Assembly (NCBI RefSeq): GCF_008386465.1
Contig: NZ_VUOD01000006.1
Coordinates: 87,519-151,518 of the forward strand
Direction of reading: 5' to 3'
Source: Arenimonas fontis
Lineage (GTDB): Bacteria; Pseudomonadota; Gammaproteobacteria; Xanthomonadales; Xanthomonadaceae
Length of the DNA: 64,000 nt
Position 1 is the stretch's first letter, and each line of letters begins with the position of its first letter. This document shows, in pieces, positions 63,874 through 64,000 of the stretch. A program made the translations under genes and the position numbers. The notes below the pieces were generated by a model that saw nothing but the letters and a program-made list of their open reading frames with translations, was not told where the DNA came from and did no database searches.

Positions 63874-64000
63874 GGTTCTTCACCCAAGTCCGGGGAAGGC
63901 CGCCCGGATCTTCAGGAAGAAGTAGGCGTCGTCCCGGTAGCCGTAGGCCACCCGCTTGATGACCTTGATCTTGTTGTTGATGCCTTCGACCAGATTGGTT
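63874..64000 (-). mobile_element. Right end of an ISL3-family element (continues past the window)
   Basis: The end reads GGTTCTTCACCC inward, like ISL3-family termini. The transposase C-terminus lies just inside. 63700-63873 between the MerT-like gene and this end shows no gene. Confidence 0.7.
63880..64000 (-). CDS. ISL3-family transposase, C-terminal fragment
   Basis: The visible C-terminus reads NLVEGINNKIKVIKRVAYGY, then RDDAYFFLKIRAAFPGLG and stop. This is the conserved end of ISL3 transposases, including the catalytic Glu in VEGINNK. The rest lies outside the window. Confidence 0.85.
   Translation of the reverse strand, partial: TNLVEGINNKIKVIKRVAYGYRDDAYFFLKIRAAFPGLG

Overview
This window looks like chromosomal DNA of a GC-rich gammaproteobacterium of the Xanthomonadaceae/Lysobacteraceae. 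The strongest evidence is the arginine cluster. It encodes N-acetylornithine carbamoyltransferase, an acetylcitrulline/acetylornithine deacetylase and a fused acetylglutamate kinase/synthase, the acetylated-intermediate pathway described in Xanthomonas. A TrpR-like regulator heading the his operon and an EfpL (YeiP) protein fit the same placement. Gene spacing is tight, with many ATGA, GTGA or TGATG stop/start overlaps, and start codons include GTG and TTG.

Layout: (1) 1-852, end of a Fur-controlled feoAB iron(II) uptake operon, with feoB running off the left edge. (2) 1051-5402, a leucine/isovalerate (liu) catabolism operon liuC-liuD-lipoprotein-liuE. (3) 5430-9196, a PAS/GGDEF/EAL cyclic-di-GMP gene split by a complete IS5-family element with a 4-bp target duplication. 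(4) 9263-16800, a short-chain dehydrogenase, efpL and four small-solute transporters. (5) 16883-21574, rmuC, a HiPIP gene behind a perfect FNR-type box, and a methionine-salvage operon mtnB-mtnD-mtnC followed by a caspase-fold (C13-like) protease gene. (6) 21540-30473, a secreted phosphoesterase and the complete his operon, read leftwards from a palindromic operator. Its HisG lacks the C-terminal regulatory domain. (7) 30539-40146, a membrane diguanylate cyclase, a histidine-ammonia-lyase-like gene next to hisS, tRNA-Pro(CGG) and two large envelope proteins (DUF2339, DUF3999). (8) 40182-41024, a small AT-richer insert with an Nmad2-like protein. (9) 41025-48862, the arg operon read leftwards, preceded by an arginine-rich leader ORF and a rho-independent terminator. 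(10) 48875-53132, a glycine-zipper protein, cysS, sufE and a DUF885 peptidase-like protein.

(11) 53133-64000 is an acquired-looking heavy-metal region. It starts with a repeat, palindrome, promoter and terminator cluster. It holds a leftward operon (CDF transporter, DUF3703, czcI-like, czcC, czcB, czcA, ynfA) behind a MerR-type promoter with a 19-bp spacer and a divergent merR. A rightward cassette follows: a CopL-like Cys-rich protein, a probable outer-membrane protein, a MerP-like HMA protein and a MerT-like membrane protein. It ends in a partial ISL3-family element at the right edge.

The most informative points for follow-up are the truncated HisG, the proposed arg attenuator, the FNR-type promoter of the HiPIP gene, the his operator, the four-gene metal cassette and the precise IS disruption of the c-di-GMP gene. 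All functions are inferred from reading the sequence; no database search was run.
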